A stretch of DNA of 64,000 nucleotides from Psychrobacter piscatorii (GTDB taxonomy: Bacteria; Pseudomonadota; Gammaproteobacteria; Pseudomonadales; Moraxellaceae): assembly GCF_001444505.1 (NCBI RefSeq), contig NZ_LNDJ01000096.1, positions 1 through 64,000 of the forward strand, read 5' to 3'. The notes beneath the pieces were generated by a model. The model was not told where the DNA came from. It did not search any database and saw nothing but the letters and a program-made list of their open reading frames with translations. A program made the translations under genes and the position numbers. The number at the start of each line of letters is the position of its first letter. Position 1 is the first letter of the stretch. Positions 63,199-64,000 of this stretch are shown in pieces.

Positions 63199-63404
63199 CC
63201 ATACAGATTTTGCCACATAATTTTAGCAGAAACGTTTCGCAGTGTACGAGTGTAAACGTGACTAGTGATAACAAGGAACAGGTATTGGATAGTTTAGATG
63301 CTAAGAAATACCGTAAAGTTAATCTGCACTTCTCATACATAGGTGTGACAAAATATTACACAGAGTTATATTGTAATTGCCATAATAATGACGAAAGTAA
63401 ATAA
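63195..63404 (+). CDS. possible small hypothetical protein
   Basis: A 69-codon frame starting with TTG, with GAGGTG eight bases before it. The product has no membrane helix, two C-terminal cysteines (LYCNCHNN) and no recognised domain. Overlap TTGA with the preceding short frame suggests translational coupling. Plausible but not established. Confidence 0.25.
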   Translation: MTIQILPHNFSRNVSQCTSVNVTSDNKEQVLDSLDAKKYRKVNLHFSYIGVTKYYTELYCNCHNNDESK

Positions 63405-63478
63405 GTACTTAACAAGATTAACGGACAATCTTGATAAAGCACGATTTATAATATTTTTAAACTTATAGAGGAAATATC

Positions 63479-64000
63479 ATGCGTAATACATTATTAATTG
63501 CAGCAGTAGCATCAGGTCTAGCACTTAGCGGTTGTACGACTGATCCAAACACTGGGCAGCAACGTTTGAATAAAGCTGCATTGGGCGGCCTAGTTGGTGC
63601 AGCAGGTGGTGCAACTATCTCAAAAGCAACAGGCGGCGACAAGACTGGTCGTGATGCTGCTATCGGTGCAGCACTGGGTGCTGGCGTTGGTTACTACATG
63701 GAGCGTCAGGCTCGTCAGCTTGAGCAGCAAATGGCAGGTACAGGCGTGACTGTTAACCAAAACCCAACCACCGGTAACATTGATCTTGTTATGCCAGGTA
63801 GCATCACTTTCTCGTTTGATAGTGCAACACTTAACTCATCATTCAAGCCAACGCTAGACAAGCTTGCTTCAACCATGAACCAATATAACCAGAACACAAT
63901 CACGATTGCTGGTCACACTGATAGCCAAGGTTCAGCATCTTACAACATGGGTCTGTCACGCGACCGTGCTTACTCAGTTGCCAACTACCTAACTGCTCGC
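63479..64000 (+). CDS. OmpA-family lipoprotein (YiaD-like), cut by the window edge
   Basis: The first 174 codons of a gene that continues past the window. Signal peptide with lipobox SGLALSGC (Cys19), a Gly/Ala-rich glycine-zipper region (about 36-75, ALGGLVGAAGGAT...AAIGAALGAGVG), then an OmpA C-terminal domain beginning ITFSFDSATLNSSF and the peptidoglycan-binding GHTDSQGSASYNMGLSRDRA. AGAGGA is five bases before the ATG. It anchors the outer membrane to peptidoglycan. Confidence 0.92.
   Translation, partial: MRNTLLIAAVASGLALSGCTTDPNTGQQRLNKAALGGLVGAAGGATISKATGGDKTGRDAAIGAALGAGVGYYMERQARQLEQQMAGTGVTVNQNPTTGNIDLVMPGSITFSFDSATLNSSFKPTLDKLASTMNQYNQNTITIAGHTDSQGSASYNMGLSRDRAYSVANYLTAR

Larger units (their letters stand above)
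63015..63478. other. intergenic region with two overlapping short frames
   Basis: It separates the acyltransferase gene from the OmpA-like gene. A 20-codon frame (63136-63198) overlaps a 69-codon frame (63195-63404) by TTGA; both are described elsewhere as low-confidence. A TATAAT at 63447-63452 is a possible -10 for the OmpA-like gene, though it leaves a leader of only about 20 bases. Confidence 0.3.

Noticed and set aside
1-64000. CRISPR arrays, rRNA, tRNA, prophage or integrase modules
   Set aside because: I saw no spaced direct repeats, cloverleaf genes, phage structural genes or integrases anywhere in the window.

Overview
The window looks like chromosomal DNA of a cold-adapted gammaproteobacterium of the Moraxellaceae, most probably Psychrobacter. 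This is inferred from protein style, moderate base composition, a complete pilG-H-I-J-K-chpA-B-C twitching/surface-sensing cluster, a ccmABCDE cluster, minCDE, a YeiE/YeiH-type pair and a small CspA protein. It was not checked by any search. No rRNA, tRNA, CRISPR array or prophage was seen.

Layout. 1-2.1 kb is an accessory edge: an AT-rich orphan gene, then an IS256-family element sitting between fragments of an older gene. 2.1-8.3 kb holds an orphan THI5/NMT1-like gene under a TPP riboswitch, a DUF454 membrane protein, a cold-shock gene with a strong promoter and long leader, a divergent YeiH exporter/LysR regulator pair, and two tandem universal stress proteins. 8.6-22 kb is mostly housekeeping and metabolic: a PreP-like M16 protease, two Nudix hydrolases, an SDR/AGE-epimerase operon, an MpaB-like oxygenase, NhaA, a TSUP exporter and a DAACS symporter. 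22-31.9 kb carries a long FadE-type acyl-CoA dehydrogenase, RadC, CoaBC with a histidine-rich insertion, a second TSUP exporter, a DUF2905 protein, a deacetylase-family protein, a YbjN-domain protein and an unknown conserved protein. 32-35.5 kb is cytochrome c maturation (ccmA-E only). 35.6-39.5 kb has an aldo-keto reductase and the methionine importer metNIQ. 39.7-44.2 kb is a two-component system and an orphan RND-type adaptor lipoprotein, both carrying low-complexity insertions. 44.9-57.4 kb is the Pil-Chp chemosensory operon. 57.5-64 kb has cytochrome b561, minE-minD, a detached minC, a voltage-sensor-like membrane protein, a PlsC acyltransferase and the start of an OmpA-family lipoprotein.

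How the genes work together. PilJ (receptor), PilI/ChpC (CheW-like couplers), ChpA (giant kinase), PilG/PilH (receivers) and PilK/ChpB (methyltransferase/methylesterase) form one phosphorelay controlling type IV pili. MetN/MetI/MetQ form one importer. CcmA-D load and release haem onto CcmE. MinCDE positions the septum.

The most unusual signals are: (i) the riboswitch-controlled cytosolic THI5-like protein that keeps the His but not the Lys or Cys motif of true THI5; (ii) a roughly 225-residue disordered insertion inside the ATPase domain of a histidine kinase, beside an adaptor whose alpha-hairpin position is occupied by a similar insertion; (iii) a His/Cys-rich loop inside CoaB; (iv) a PilJ without its periplasmic domain; (v) a MetN without its C-terminal regulatory domain.
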